The notes: a model not told the origin generated them from the letters alone. A stretch of 64,000 nt of DNA from an uncultured Collinsella sp. (GCA_938023085.1 CALHDP010000089.1:62001-126000), one strand, 5' to 3'; positions 1-8,375 are shown, counted from the stretch's first letter. Program-made: numbers and translations.

Positions 1-1083
1 TACGAGATCACGGGTGAGCAGCGCTACCTGACGTTCGCCGACGACTACATCGATTTCTTTGTCCAGGACGACGGTACCATCAAACATTACAACCCCGAGG
101 AGTACAACCTCGATAACGTTAATGCGGGCAAGACCCTCTACAAGCTCTATGACCTGGTGGGCAAGCCCAAGTATCGTGCGGCCATGGATACCATCTATCG
201 TCAGCTCGAAACCCAGCCGCGCACCAAAGAGGGCGTGTTTTGGCACAAGGCCGTCTACCCCAACCAGATCTGGCTCGACGGCATGTATATGGCACAGCCG
301 TTCTACATGCAGTACGAGCTGAGTTTCCACAACCGTCGTGCCTGCTCAGATAGCTTCCATATGTTCCAGGTCGTGCACGACCTGATGCGCAACCCCCTCA
401 ATGGTCTGTACTATCACGCTTACGACGCGAGCCGCAAGCAGTTCTGGTGCGACCCGGTCACCGGCCTTTCGGCTAACTTCTGGCTGCGCGCCGAGGGCTG
501 GTTTGCCATGGCGCTCATCGACACCTGGGAGCTTATGCCGCCTTCGATGTCAGCCGAGAAGGACGAGATCCGCAAGATGTTCCACGATTTGATCGACGCC
601 ATGCTGCCGTATCAGGACGAGAAGACCGGCATGTGGCACCAGGTCATCAACCTGCCCAATATCGCCCCCAACTACCTGGAGGAGTCGGGCAGCGCCATCT
701 TTGCCAATGCCATCATGAAGGGTGTGCGTCTGGGCGTGCTGGGCGAGCGTTACTACCAGTACGGCCGTCGCGCCTTCGACGGCATCTGCGAGACCTGCCT
801 GTCCGAGTATGACGGGCAGCTGGCGCTCGACAACATCTGCCTGGTTGCGGGCCTGGGCAACACCGCGCACCGCGAGGGCACGTTTGATTACTACATGAGC
901 GAGCCCGTGGTCAAAAATGATGCAAAGGGTGTGGCGCCGCTGGTGCTTGCCTATATCGAGACCATGCATCACGACAAGCTGGCCGGTAAGCGCGATCCGC
1001 TCGCCCCCTCGGGCGTGTGCTCCATCGAGGACCCGTTTGGCGGATACACCCCGGGCATCAACGCTCATAAGGGATGTGAATAA
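1..1083 (+). CDS. Unsaturated rhamnogalacturonyl/glucuronyl hydrolase, GH105 (5' end missing)
   Basis: The reading frame is open from base 1 to a TAA at 1081-1083, so the N-terminus lies outside the window; about 360 residues are visible. The protein matches the GH105 (YteR/RhiN-like) alpha/alpha-barrel hydrolases. These remove the 4,5-unsaturated uronic acid from the non-reducing end of oligosaccharides made by polysaccharide lyases, usually in the cytoplasm. Visible family hallmarks are the YNLDNVNAGK stretch, the WLDGMYMA motif, HAYDASR (the aspartate region used in catalysis in YteR) and the W-x-R-AEGW segment. No stop or frameshift is seen. The next gene starts within a few bases, so the two are probably co-transcribed. 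Its product, a 4-deoxy unsaturated uronate, is what the isomerase and KduD genes further on would use. Substrate (pectin or glycosaminoglycan fragment) cannot be told from sequence alone. Confidence 0.9.
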   Translation, partial: YEITGEQRYLTFADDYIDFFVQDDGTIKHYNPEEYNLDNVNAGKTLYKLYDLVGKPKYRAAMDTIYRQLETQPRTKEGVFWHKAVYPNQIWLDGMYMAQPFYMQYELSFHNRRACSDSFHMFQVVHDLMRNPLNGLYYHAYDASRKQFWCDPVTGLSANFWLRAEGWFAMALIDTWELMPPSMSAEKDEIRKMFHDLIDAMLPYQDEKTGMWHQVINLPNIAPNYLEESGSAIFANAIMKGVRLGVLGERYYQYGRRAFDGICETCLSEYDGQLALDNICLVAGLGNTAHREGTFDYYMSEPVVKNDAKGVAPLVLAYIETMHHDKLAGKRDPLAPSGVCSIEDPFGGYTPGINAHKGCE

Positions 1084-1084
1084 C

Positions 1085-1990
1085 GTGGGGGCTGTTACTC
1101 CGGGTGTACGTTTGCACGACCTTCCGCAGGGGACCGTCGAGGAACGCATTCGCATGGCGGGAGAGCTGGGCTTTTCGTGCATTCAGCTGCCGAGCAAGGT
1201 GCTCTACGCATCGATGGGGATCGATCGAGGCGGCCTGACCCGCGAGCTTGCCGACCATTTGCGTGCCGTGCTCGATGAGTCGGGCGTTTCGGTCGCCGTG
1301 CTCGGCTGCTATAAGAATTTGGCGACGCCCGATCGCCAACAGCTCATGGATAACATTGCCGAGTACGAGGCATGCCTGAACTTTGCCCAGATGCTCGGCG
1401 GCTGCCCGGTGGGTACCGAGACCGGTCGCCCCAATGCGCAGAACCGCGTTGCTGACGACCGCATGACCGATGAGGCGCTTGAGGCTTTTATGGACGGACT
1501 CGCACGCGTCTGCGAGCGCGCCGAGGCCGTGGGCGGGCAAATACTGATCGAGCCTGGCTGGAACGAGACGGTCAACACGCCGGATCGCTGCCGCGAGGTG
1601 CTGGAGCGCGTCTCGAGCCCGTCGCTCGGCGTGATCTATGACCCGGTATCGCTGCTGCACCCCAGCGTCGTTGACGAAGCGCAGGAAATCACAGCACGCG
1701 TGCTCTACTTATGCGGCAGTAAGATCCGCGTGCTGCACGCCAAGGATTTTGAGGTCGTTGATAACGAGGACAAAGCAGGTTGGTGCGACGGTACGGGTTC
1801 GCGCCTGGTGTGTCATGGCGTGGGGGAGACGGGGCGATACGACTTTGAGCCCGTGGTGGCCTGGGCGGCTGCCGCCTGCCCTGGGATTCCCTGCGTGGTC
1901 GAGAACAGTGTGCCGGCGACGGCGGCTGACTGCCTGGCGACACTCGAGCACATGTCCGCTCGCTGCGGGGCTTCGCATCGCGAGTTATAG
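1085..1990 (+). CDS. Sugar phosphate isomerase/epimerase (TIM barrel, AP-endonuclease-2 superfamily)
   Basis: A protein of about 301 residues with the xylose-isomerase-like TIM barrel fold. Candidate metal ligands are spread as in this family: Glu in LIEPGWN, Asp in IYDPVSLL, His in VLHAKDF and Glu in CVVENS. I chose the GTG at 1085 because an AAGGGA Shine-Dalgarno sequence at about 1069-1074 sits ten bases upstream; a GTG at 1076 is too close to it. The start is two bases after the GH105 stop, so the genes form one operon. The family covers hydroxypyruvate isomerases, sugar 3-epimerases and many uncharacterised enzymes, so the exact substrate is open. The context suggests a sugar released from the same oligosaccharides. 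Confidence 0.8.
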   Translation: MGAVTPGVRLHDLPQGTVEERIRMAGELGFSCIQLPSKVLYASMGIDRGGLTRELADHLRAVLDESGVSVAVLGCYKNLATPDRQQLMDNIAEYEACLNFAQMLGGCPVGTETGRPNAQNRVADDRMTDEALEAFMDGLARVCERAEAVGGQILIEPGWNETVNTPDRCREVLERVSSPSLGVIYDPVSLLHPSVVDEAQEITARVLYLCGSKIRVLHAKDFEVVDNEDKAGWCDGTGSRLVCHGVGETGRYDFEPVVAWAAAACPGIPCVVENSVPATAADCLATLEHMSARCGASHREL

Positions 1991-2092
1991 CATTGGCTTT
2001 TGCCGTGGCGGTCGATTAAGTTTGCCTGACTGGGGCAGCGGTGAAGGATCTTTATCGTCGCCCCATTGGATTGAATCAAAAAGGGGAGCTGC

Positions 2093-3310
2093 GTGGCTAT
2101 CCACATTGTCGAAGAGGCGAATCGTTGCCTAGGTTGTAAAAGGGCGTTCTGCCAGATTAAGGGCTGCCCGGTTCAGACGCCTATTCCGCAGGTCATCGAC
2201 CTGTTCAAACAGCGTCGTCTAGAAGAGGCGGGCGAGCTGCTGTTCCAAAACAATCCCATGAGCGCGGTCTGCTCCATGGTGTGCAACCATTCGGGCCAGT
2301 GCGAGGGTGCTTGCATCCAGGGCCGCAAGGGCACACCGGTGCATTTTTCGAGTATCGAGAACTATATCTCGACTGCATATTTGGACCGCAATGAGTGGAA
2401 GCCCGCGCCGTCGTGCGGCAAGCAGGTTGCCGTGGTCGGTTCCGGTCCTGCCGGCATTACCGTGGCCATTAAGATGGCCCAGCTGGGCTGTGCCGTCACG
2501 GTGTTTGAACAGCGCCCCGAGATCGGCGGCGTGCTGGAGTACGGCATCCCCGAGTTTCGCCTGCCCCGCGCTCTCGTGCAAAAGTACCGTTACGTGATGT
2601 GCTCGCTTGGCGTGCGCGTCCGTCCCTCGACCACCATCGGTGGCGCGCTGCATATCGACGACCTGCTGCGCGACGGCTACGATGCGGTCTTTGTCGGTAC
2701 CGGTACTTGGCGCGCCCGCAAGCTGGGTATTCCCGGCGAGTCGCGCGGCAACGTGTTGTTTGGCATCGATTATCTGGTCGATCCCACGAGTGTGGCGATT
2801 GGGCAGAACGTGGCGGTTATCGGCGCCGGCAACGTAGCCATGGATGTTGCCCGCACGGCGCTGCGCTCGGGCGCGCGCAAGGTTACCGTGTATGCCCGCT
2901 CGCGCCATATCTCGGCTATCGACGATGAGGTCGAGCTGACCGAGCTCGATGGCGCCGAAATCGTGTGCGGCAAAGCCATCTGCGCCATCGACGATAACGG
3001 TCCGGTCTTCGAGACGGCTATCTTCGATGAGGACGATAACGTGGTGGGCTACGAGGATGAGCTCGACCATGCTGCCGCCGATACGGTGGTCATCGCGGCC
3101 TCACAGGTGCCCAAGGACAAACTGGTGCTTACGACGGGCGGTCTGGAGACCGACCATCGCGGCCTTCTTTCGGTCGATGAGAACGGCATGACCACCGTGC
3201 CCGGTGTCTTTGCCGCCGGCGACGTGGTCAACGGCCCGCTCACCGTGGTTCACGCCGTAGCCGGCGCCAAGCTTGCCGTCGAAGGCATCACCAGCTACCT
3301 GGGTCTCTAA
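2093..3310 (+). CDS. NAD(P)-dependent Fe-S flavoprotein oxidoreductase, GltD-like
   Basis: 405 residues from a GTG preceded by AAGGGGAGC at 2080-2088. The N-terminal 70 residues carry two cysteine clusters, CLGC with CQIKGCP, and CSMVCNHSGQCEGAC, typical of the low-potential 4Fe-4S sites of the glutamate synthase small subunit (GltD) and the dihydropyrimidine dehydrogenase N-terminal domain. An FAD-binding Rossmann motif follows (VVGSGPAGIT, about residue 115), then an NAD(P)-binding motif (VIGAGNVAMD, about residue 245). A C-terminal FAD motif ends in GVFAAGDVVNGPLTVVHAV. No glutamate synthase large subunit is nearby, so it is probably a stand-alone electron-transfer reductase. The next gene encodes a second, larger flavin enzyme in the same direction, but a palindromic repeat separates them. 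Partner and substrate are unknown. Confidence 0.8.
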   Translation: MAIHIVEEANRCLGCKRAFCQIKGCPVQTPIPQVIDLFKQRRLEEAGELLFQNNPMSAVCSMVCNHSGQCEGACIQGRKGTPVHFSSIENYISTAYLDRNEWKPAPSCGKQVAVVGSGPAGITVAIKMAQLGCAVTVFEQRPEIGGVLEYGIPEFRLPRALVQKYRYVMCSLGVRVRPSTTIGGALHIDDLLRDGYDAVFVGTGTWRARKLGIPGESRGNVLFGIDYLVDPTSVAIGQNVAVIGAGNVAMDVARTALRSGARKVTVYARSRHISAIDDEVELTELDGAEIVCGKAICAIDDNGPVFETAIFDEDDNVVGYEDELDHAAADTVVIAASQVPKDKLVLTTGGLETDHRGLLSVDENGMTTVPGVFAAGDVVNGPLTVVHAVAGAKLAVEGITSYLGL

Positions 3311-3325
3311 CCCATCCCACCCATC

Positions 3326-3392
3326 AGTTGCGGTGAAATACGGACTGTTTTGGCTGTCAAAAGCCTTATCTACTCCGTATTCCACCGCAACT
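3326..3392. repeat. Palindromic repeat family A, copy 1
   Basis: Inverted repeat between two oxidoreductase genes. The left arm begins AGTTGCGGTGAAATACGGA (3326-3344) and the right arm (3374-3392) is its complement with one mismatch; the loop is about 29 bases. Related copies with the same arms lie at 6273-6335 and 13107-13173. Confidence 0.85.
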
Positions 3393-3507
3393 TTTTGGGG
3401 GTTGAGCAGAGACTGGGGGAGCGCGTGCGGTCGGGTGCTGCACGGTTGCTGGTACGATAGGTACGTCAGCAACTGCCGCCGAGCGGCTCAAACGAAAGGA
3501 ATCCTGT

Positions 3508-5457
3508 ATGGAGTCTTCTGCCTATCCGATGCTCTTTAGCCCGATCAAGGTCGGTACAACCGAGGTCAAGAACCGCGTCTTTATGCCGCCAGTGTCCACC
3601 AACCTGGCCGATCATGGCTATGTGACCGACGACTTGGTCGATCATTATCGTGCCCGCGCCAAGGGCGGCGTGGGCCTGATCATCACCGAGGTCGTGACGG
3701 TCGAGCCCACCTATACCTATCTGCCGGGTGACATGTGCTGCTACGACGACACGTTTATCCCCGGCTGGGAAAAGCTCGCCGCAGCCGTCCACGAGTATGG
3801 CTGCAAGATCATGCCGCAGCTCTTCCACCCCGCCTACATGGCCTTTAACATTCCGGGTACGCCGCGCCTGATCGCTCCGTCCTTTGTGGGCCCGTCCTAT
3901 GCCCGCGAGGCGCCGCGCCCCATTACGGTCGATGAGATTCACGAGCTCACGCATCAGTTTGGCGACGCTGCCGTGCGTATGCAGAAGGCCGGTGTCGATG
4001 GCGTCGAGGTCCATGCGGCGCACGCCCACGGCATGCTCGGCGGTTTCTTGACCCCGCTCTATAACAAGCGTACCGATGAGTACGGCGGCTCGCTCGACGC
4101 CCGCATGCGCTTTTTGCTCGAGGTCATCGCCGAGATTCGCGAGCGCTGCGGCAAGGACTTTATCATCGACGTCCGCATCTCGGGCGATGAGTACACCGAT
4201 GGCGGCCTGACCCTCAACGACATGATCTATGTCTCGCGTCGCTTGGAGAAGGCCGGCGTCGACATGATTCACGTGTCGGGCGGTACCACCATCAAGCGCG
4301 GTTCCGCAATTCCCGCCGCCGGTACTCAGCAGGCCTCGCATGCCGCCTGCTCGCGCGAGATTAAGAAGCACGTGAACATTCCCGTCGCCACGGTCGGCCG
4401 TATCAACGAGGCCTGGATCGCCGAGGAGCTGATCGAGGACGGCGCTGCCGATATCTGCATGATGGGCCGCGCCAATCTGTGTGATGCCGAGTTCTGCAAC
4501 AAGGCCGCTGCCGGCAACGCCGACGATATTCGCTCCTGCATTGGCTGCCTGCGCTGCCTGAACGGCATTATGTTTGGCAAACGCATCTCCTGCACCGTTA
4601 ATCCGGACGTGGAGCGCGACGAGGCTGGCTACGAGCCTGCCGCCGAGGCCAAGAACGTGCTCGTTGTGGGCGCTGGTCCTGCGGGCATGGAGGCAGCCTA
4701 CATTGCCGCCAAGCGCGGCCACAACGTGGTGCTCGTGGACAAGCAGGACGAACCGGGCGGCGAGATGCGTATCGCAGCCGTTCCGCCGGCAAAGCAGGAA
4801 CTCACCCGTGTGATCAAGTATCAGTATCGCCGTCTTGCTGAGGCGGGCGTGAAGTGCGTATTTGGCACCGAGCTTACTGCCGAGGACATTCAGCGCGACT
4901 ACGCCGGCTACGAGGTCGTCCTGGCCTATGGCGCCGAGCCCATCGCTCCGGCCTTCATGCAGGGCTTTAAGCAGGTTATGACGGCCGACGACCTGCTGGG
5001 TGGCAAGGCTTTCCCGGGTAAGAAGATCGTCATCGTGGGCGGCGGCACCGTTGGCTGCGAGACGGCCGATTACCTGGCCCCGTTGGTCAACGACCTGTCG
5101 CCGGCCAACCGCGATGTCACCGTCATCGAGATGACCAAGACGCTCGCCGCCAACGAGGGCGGTGCCGGTCGCGCGGTGCTCATCACGCGCATGCTCTCCA
5201 AGGGCGTCCACGTGCTGACCGAGGCCAAGGTGACCGAGATTACCGAGGACACTATCAGCTACGAGAAGGACGGCGAGGTCCACACCATCGCCGATGCCGA
5301 TACGCTGGTACTTGCCATGGGCTATCGTCCCAATACCAAGTTGGCCGACGACCTTGCTGCAGCCGGCGTTACCACCCACGTGTTGGGCGATGCCAACAAG
5401 TGCGGCAACATCCGCGACGCCATCGGCGACGGCTACAAAGTGGCCTGCGCCCTCTAG
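3508..5457 (+). CDS. NADH:flavin oxidoreductase, old yellow enzyme / 2,4-dienoyl-CoA reductase (FadH) type
   Basis: 649 residues, the usual length of the FadH/trimethylamine dehydrogenase/bile-acid BaiCD-BaiH group. Residues 1-330 form an FMN-binding TIM barrel (HAAHAHGMLGGFLTP and YNKRTDEYGGS are typical). A CIGCLRCLN...C cluster near residues 340-365 fits the 4Fe-4S site. A Rossmann FAD motif (VLVVGAGPAGMEAAY, about residue 388) and a second nucleotide-binding motif (IVIVGGGTVGCE, about residue 508) follow. ATG 3508 is preceded by GAAAGGA. The family reduces activated C=C bonds of enoates, dienoyl-CoAs, steroids or plant compounds with NAD(P)H in the cytoplasm. Which of these is used here cannot be read from sequence. 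The GltD-like gene just upstream may supply or relay electrons, but that is inference. Confidence 0.85.
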   Translation: MESSAYPMLFSPIKVGTTEVKNRVFMPPVSTNLADHGYVTDDLVDHYRARAKGGVGLIITEVVTVEPTYTYLPGDMCCYDDTFIPGWEKLAAAVHEYGCKIMPQLFHPAYMAFNIPGTPRLIAPSFVGPSYAREAPRPITVDEIHELTHQFGDAAVRMQKAGVDGVEVHAAHAHGMLGGFLTPLYNKRTDEYGGSLDARMRFLLEVIAEIRERCGKDFIIDVRISGDEYTDGGLTLNDMIYVSRRLEKAGVDMIHVSGGTTIKRGSAIPAAGTQQASHAACSREIKKHVNIPVATVGRINEAWIAEELIEDGAADICMMGRANLCDAEFCNKAAAGNADDIRSCIGCLRCLNGIMFGKRISCTVNPDVERDEAGYEPAAEAKNVLVVGAGPAGMEAAYIAAKRGHNVVLVDKQDEPGGEMRIAAVPPAKQELTRVIKYQYRRLAEAGVKCVFGTELTAEDIQRDYAGYEVVLAYGAEPIAPAFMQGFKQVMTADDLLGGKAFPGKKIVIVGGGTVGCETADYLAPLVNDLSPANRDVTVIEMTKTLAANEGGAGRAVLITRMLSKGVHVLTEAKVTEITEDTISYEKDGEVHTIADADTLVLAMGYRPNTKLADDLAAAGVTTHVLGDANKCGNIRDAIGDGYKVACAL

Positions 5458-5467
5458 TCAACCCTTT

Positions 5468-5530
5468 GGTGCATGGGGGTCAGGTTACTTTGCACCAACT
5501 TGGTGTATGTAAACCTGACCCCATTGCACC
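5468..5530. repeat. Palindrome with GGGGTCAGGTT arms
   Basis: Inverted repeat whose outer arms GGTGCA/TGCACC and inner arms GGGGTCAGGTT/AACCTGACCCC enclose a short loop that itself contains GCACCAA/TTGGTG. It lies directly after the oxidoreductase stop codon. Only one copy was seen in this window, but the organisation resembles the other dispersed palindromes here. Confidence 0.7.
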
Positions 5531-5540
5531 ATTTGATAGC

Positions 5541-5576
5541 AAAAACGGCGGCCGTCCCTTGTTGGGGCGGCCGCCG
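5541..5576 (-). terminator. Rho-independent terminator of the isomerase gene
   Basis: A GC-rich stem (CGGCGGCCG and its complement) at 5546-5576 is followed, on the minus strand, by a run of five T residues (5541-5545). It ends the leftward isomerase transcript and may also stop rightward transcription from the oxidoreductase. Confidence 0.7.
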
Positions 5577-5604
5577 CTTGCGTTAGATGCGATGGGTCGT
5601 GTGA

Positions 5605-6246
5605 TTAGAGACCCAGGAGCTCCTTGACCTTGGCGATGATGGCCTCGTCGGTGGCGTTGGCGAAGAAGTACTCCTGGAAGTGCTCGCCAGCCAGGGCTCC
5701 CTTGACCACATCCTGGTCGATCTCGCCCAGGACGTCGACGAGCGGACGCATGGTCACAGCGCGGACGCCGTCGAGGATCTTCTTGTTGCGCTGCTCGGGC
5801 TCAACGCGCTCGGCCGGATAGCCGTTACCCGAGCCGAAGCCGAAGAGCTTCTCGAAGGTGTACTCGAGGTTGAGCTCCTGGCCCCAGCCGTTCTTGAGGG
5901 CGAAGGGCATGGCGACGGCGTTACCGTCGTTGACCTGGGCGAAGGTGTAGGCATCCAGCGGGTCGGCGACATGGCCGCACAGAACACCGGGGAAGGAGTT
6001 GCAGGCGAGCATGGCGCCCTCGCCGGTGCCACAGCCGGTCACGACATAGTCGGCAGCGCCGGAGTTGAGGAGCACGGCGGCCAGGATGCCGTTCTGAACG
6101 TAGGTGAGCGGCTTGGAGTCGGCGTCGGCATACATACCGTAGTTAAAGACGGTGTGGCCCATGGGCTCGACAACCTTCTTAAGGGCAGCCTCGATCATGG
6201 GGTTCTTGGAGTTCTGAGAGTTCTCGTTGATGAGAGCGATCTTCAT
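5605..6246 (-). CDS. RpiB/LacA/LacB-family sugar isomerase, probable 4-deoxy-5-hexosulose-uronate ketol-isomerase (DhuI-like)
   Basis: 213 residues starting MKIALINENSQNSKN, with an AAAGGTATTT Shine-Dalgarno region upstream. The RpiB-type core is visible (VVTGCGTGEGAMLACNSFPGVLCG, about residues 70-93), where a cysteine or threonine acts in the aldose-ketose isomerisation. The protein has a longer C-terminus than plain ribose-5-phosphate isomerase B. In streptococci an RpiB-family protein (DhuI) replaces KduI, converting the unsaturated-uronate product 4-deoxy-L-threo-5-hexosulose uronate to the diketo acid that a KduD-type enzyme then reduces. The KduD-like gene lies directly upstream on the same strand, which supports that role here. 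The specific activity is inferred from context. Confidence 0.75.
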   Translation of the reverse strand: MKIALINENSQNSKNPMIEAALKKVVEPMGHTVFNYGMYADADSKPLTYVQNGILAAVLLNSGAADYVVTGCGTGEGAMLACNSFPGVLCGHVADPLDAYTFAQVNDGNAVAMPFALKNGWGQELNLEYTFEKLFGFGSGNGYPAERVEPEQRNKKILDGVRAVTMRPLVDVLGEIDQDVVKGALAGEHFQEYFFANATDEAIIAKVKELLGL

Positions 6247-6272
6247 TGCGAAATACCTTTCCTATTTCTAAC

Positions 6273-6335
6273 TTGCGGTGAAATACGGACCGTCTTGCCT
6301 GGTAGAAGCCAAAATCAATCCCTATTTCACCGCAA
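6273..6335. repeat. Palindromic repeat family A, copy 2
   Basis: Arms TTGCGGTGAAATA (6273-6285) and TATTTCACCGCAA (6323-6335), about 37 bases apart. It lies between the kduD-like gene and the isomerase gene, in the leader of the latter. Confidence 0.85.
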
Positions 6336-6374
6336 CTACTAAATGAACCTAAATGTGGGAGCGCGGTGAGCGAG

Positions 6375-6471
6375 CGGGCTTGAGACGGAGCAGGTTGCCT
6401 TGAAAGAGGAGGGAAGCGTACTTGGGTACGCGACCGACGATTGAAAGGCAAGATGCCCCGTCTCAAGCCCG
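6375..6471. repeat. Large nested hairpin, repeat family B copy 1
   Basis: Outer arms CGGGCTTGAGACGG (6375-6388) and CCGTCTCAAGCCCG (6458-6471) enclose a second pair, TTGCCTT/AAGGCAA, and a centre (6403-6438) with GCGTACTTGGGTACGC. The centre matches, in reverse orientation, the sequence at 34826-34861 at all but a few positions, so it is a dispersed element. It sits just downstream of the kduD stop codon and may act as a terminator. Confidence 0.75.
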
Positions 6472-6479
6472 CGCAGCGC

Positions 6480-7289
6480 CTACTGGGGCTGCTTGCCGAT
6501 GTAGGCCAAGATTCCGCCGTCGACGTAGAGGATGTGGCCGTTGACGAAGTTCGACGCATCGGAAGCCAAGAACACGGCGGGGCCCTTCAGATCCTCGGGC
6601 GTGCCCCAACGGGCGGCCGGCGTCTTGGCAATGATGAACTGGTCAAACGGGTGGCGGCTGCCGTCGGGCTGCGTCTCGCGCAGGGGTGCGGTTTGCGGCG
6701 TGGCGATGTAGCCGGGTCCAATGCCGTTGCACTGGATGTTGGCCTCGCCAAACTCCGAGCAGATGTTCTTGGTGAGCATCTTCAGGCCGCCCTTGGCCGC
6801 GGCATAGCCGGCGATGGTCTCGCGGCCCAGCTCGCTCATCATCGAACAGATGTTGATGATCTTGCCGTGGCCCTTGGCGATCATGCCGGGCAGGCAGGCC
6901 TTGGACACGATAAACGGTGCGTTGAGGTCAATATCGACGACGCGGCGGAAGTCCTCGGCGCTTATGTCGAGCATCGGGGTACGCTGGATGACGCCAGCGT
7001 TGTTGACCAGGATATCGGGCGTGGTGCCAAAGTCGGCCTCAATCTTGGCGATGAGCTCGGCGACGACGGCCTCGTCGGTGACATCGGCGACATAGCCGTG
7101 AGCGTCAAAGCCCAGCTCGCGGTAGTGCTTCTCGGCTTCGGCGACTTTGTCGGCGTGGCGGGCGTTAAACGCAATCTTGGCGCCGGCCTCTCCGAGCGCC
7201 TCGGCGATGGCCATGCCGATGCCATAGGTGGCGCCGGTTACGAGCGCGACCTTGCCATCCAGGCGGAAGCTGTCCATAAGATCAGACAT
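6480..7289 (-). CDS. kduD: 2-dehydro-3-deoxy-D-gluconate 5-dehydrogenase, short-chain dehydrogenase (KduD/DhuD)
   Basis: 269 residues from the ATG at 7289, chosen because GAAAGGATCGCT lies directly upstream; an ATG nine codons earlier has no such site. Classical SDR features are present: TGATYGIG cofactor loop near residue 20, NNAGVIQR near residue 95, and the Ser-Tyr-Lys set in ICSMMSELG...YAAAKGG. KduD enzymes reduce 2,5-diketo-3-deoxygluconate to 2-keto-3-deoxygluconate with NADH in the cytoplasm. The adjacent RpiB-family isomerase would make its substrate, and kdgK and eda further on use its product. A general SDR of another sugar is possible, but the context argues for KduD. Confidence 0.85.
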   Translation of the reverse strand: MSDLMDSFRLDGKVALVTGATYGIGMAIAEALGEAGAKIAFNARHADKVAEAEKHYRELGFDAHGYVADVTDEAVVAELIAKIEADFGTTPDILVNNAGVIQRTPMLDISAEDFRRVVDIDLNAPFIVSKACLPGMIAKGHGKIINICSMMSELGRETIAGYAAAKGGLKMLTKNICSEFGEANIQCNGIGPGYIATPQTAPLRETQPDGSRHPFDQFIIAKTPAARWGTPEDLKGPAVFLASDASNFVNGHILYVDGGILAYIGKQPQ

Positions 7290-7394
7290 AGCGATCCTTT
7301 CAAAAGAAACGTTCATCTATATAAGTCTTGCTTTTCATACAAGGTCAGTATAGGAGAAGAGGGGGAATTAAAAGTCAGATTCTCCTAAAATCAG

Positions 7395-7406
7395 GTGAAC
7401 GTTCAC
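7395..7406. promoter_or_regulatory. Perfect 12-bp palindrome upstream of kduD, possible operator
   Basis: GTGAACGTTCAC lies in the 160-bp space between the kduD start and the end of the GntR gene. It is a perfect palindrome about 105 bp upstream of the kduD start codon. Its protein partner is unknown. Confidence 0.4.
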
Positions 7407-7448
7407 TTTTAAAAGGTAAACGGTGATCTCCCATTGCCGCGCGGACGT

Positions 7449-8141
7449 TTATTCGCTCTGTTCCTGCGTGCCCTCTGCGATCATGTTGCGGTTATACACC
7501 AGGTGCAGATACATCGCGTCGTGCGCGGCGGTGGGATTGCGCGAGGCGATGGCGTCGGCCACATCGCGGTGCGTGCGGATAGTTTCCTCGACGAGCTTTT
7601 TGCCGGTCACGTCGATAAAGAGGGGGACGGATGCCTTGAGCACGCCCATCAGGCGGGGAACGACGAGGTTTCCGGAGCTCTCGGCAATGGCATTGTGGAA
7701 CGCGGTGTCGGCGGCGGAGTAATCCTCACCGGCCTCGGCCAGGCGCTCGGATTCGTCGCAGAGCTCTTTGATACAGACGACCTGGTCGTTGGTTGCGTGC
7801 TCGGCCGCCATGCGTGCCATCTGCGGCTCGATCATAAAGCGCACCTCGAGTAGGTCGCGCGCCAGACGCTGCTTGTCGTCGATAAAGGTAAAGCCCAGCG
7901 GGTCGTCGGCAACGCCGGGGTTTGACGCCACATAGGTGCCCGAACCTTGCTGAATGCGCACGATATTGCGCGACTGCAGCAACTTCATGGCCTCGCGCAC
8001 GGTGCTCCTGCCGGCGCCCAAGCGCTCGACCAGCACGGTTTCCTTGGGCAGGCGATCGCCTTGCTCAAGGTGTTCATCCAGAATCAATTGAATGATTTTC
8101 TCCGATATTTGCTCGGGGAGTCCCGATTCGGCGCGGGCCAT
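7449..8141 (-). CDS. GntR-family transcriptional regulator, FadR (FCD) subfamily
   Basis: 230 residues from ATG 8141, preceded by AAAGGTATAGCT; an earlier in-frame ATG (8168) lacks a ribosome site. The N-terminus holds the winged helix-turn-helix (GDRLPKETVLVERLGAGRSTVREAMKLL, then GSGTYV). The C-terminal FCD ligand-binding domain shows the D-x3-H pattern (AADTAFHNAIAESSGN) and a later H (THRDVADAI) used to bind metal and organic acid effectors. It is divergent from the GntP permease and upstream of kduD, so it most likely controls both in response to a sugar acid. The effector is not known. Confidence 0.88.
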   Translation of the reverse strand: MARAESGLPEQISEKIIQLILDEHLEQGDRLPKETVLVERLGAGRSTVREAMKLLQSRNIVRIQQGSGTYVASNPGVADDPLGFTFIDDKQRLARDLLEVRFMIEPQMARMAAEHATNDQVVCIKELCDESERLAEAGEDYSAADTAFHNAIAESSGNLVVPRLMGVLKASVPLFIDVTGKKLVEETIRTHRDVADAIASRNPTAAHDAMYLHLVYNRNMIAEGTQEQSE

Positions 8142-8267
8142 AGCTATACCTTTCATTATAAAATTCATCTGAGCTATTTTAGCGCACCATGGATGCGATA
8201 TTGGCCGCTGGATTTGAGTCGGGCGGCTTAGATATACCGTTCGCAGCGTAAATACGACCGTTTACCA

Positions 8268-8362
8268 AATACATCAGATGTATTTCGAACAAATTCCAAA
8301 ATGAAACATCAGACCTTTCTAAAACACGCTATAGTCATCAGACGAATTCAAAAGGTCTGATG
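8268..8362. promoter_or_regulatory. Operator candidates between GntR regulator and GntP permease
   Basis: Two dyads occupy the divergent intergenic region. One is AATACATC-A-GATGTATT (8268-8284), perfect with a one-base centre. The second has arms CATCAGACCTT (8307-8317) and AAGGTCTGATG (8352-8362) around the likely permease promoter; an extra CATCAGAC half-site is at 8336-8343. The shared CATCAGA core suggests one protein binds all of them, most simply the adjacent GntR regulator. Confidence 0.5.
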
Positions 8363-8375
8363 AATTGGAGGAAAG

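Noticed and set aside
3466..5379. Long leftward open frame of about 640 codons over the oxidoreductase
   Set aside because: It lies antisense to a clear FadH-type gene and results from high GC and codon bias; no conserved domain is visible.
7290..8375. Riboswitch in the uronate regulator region
   Set aside because: The dyads are short and look like protein operators; no riboswitch core was recognised.
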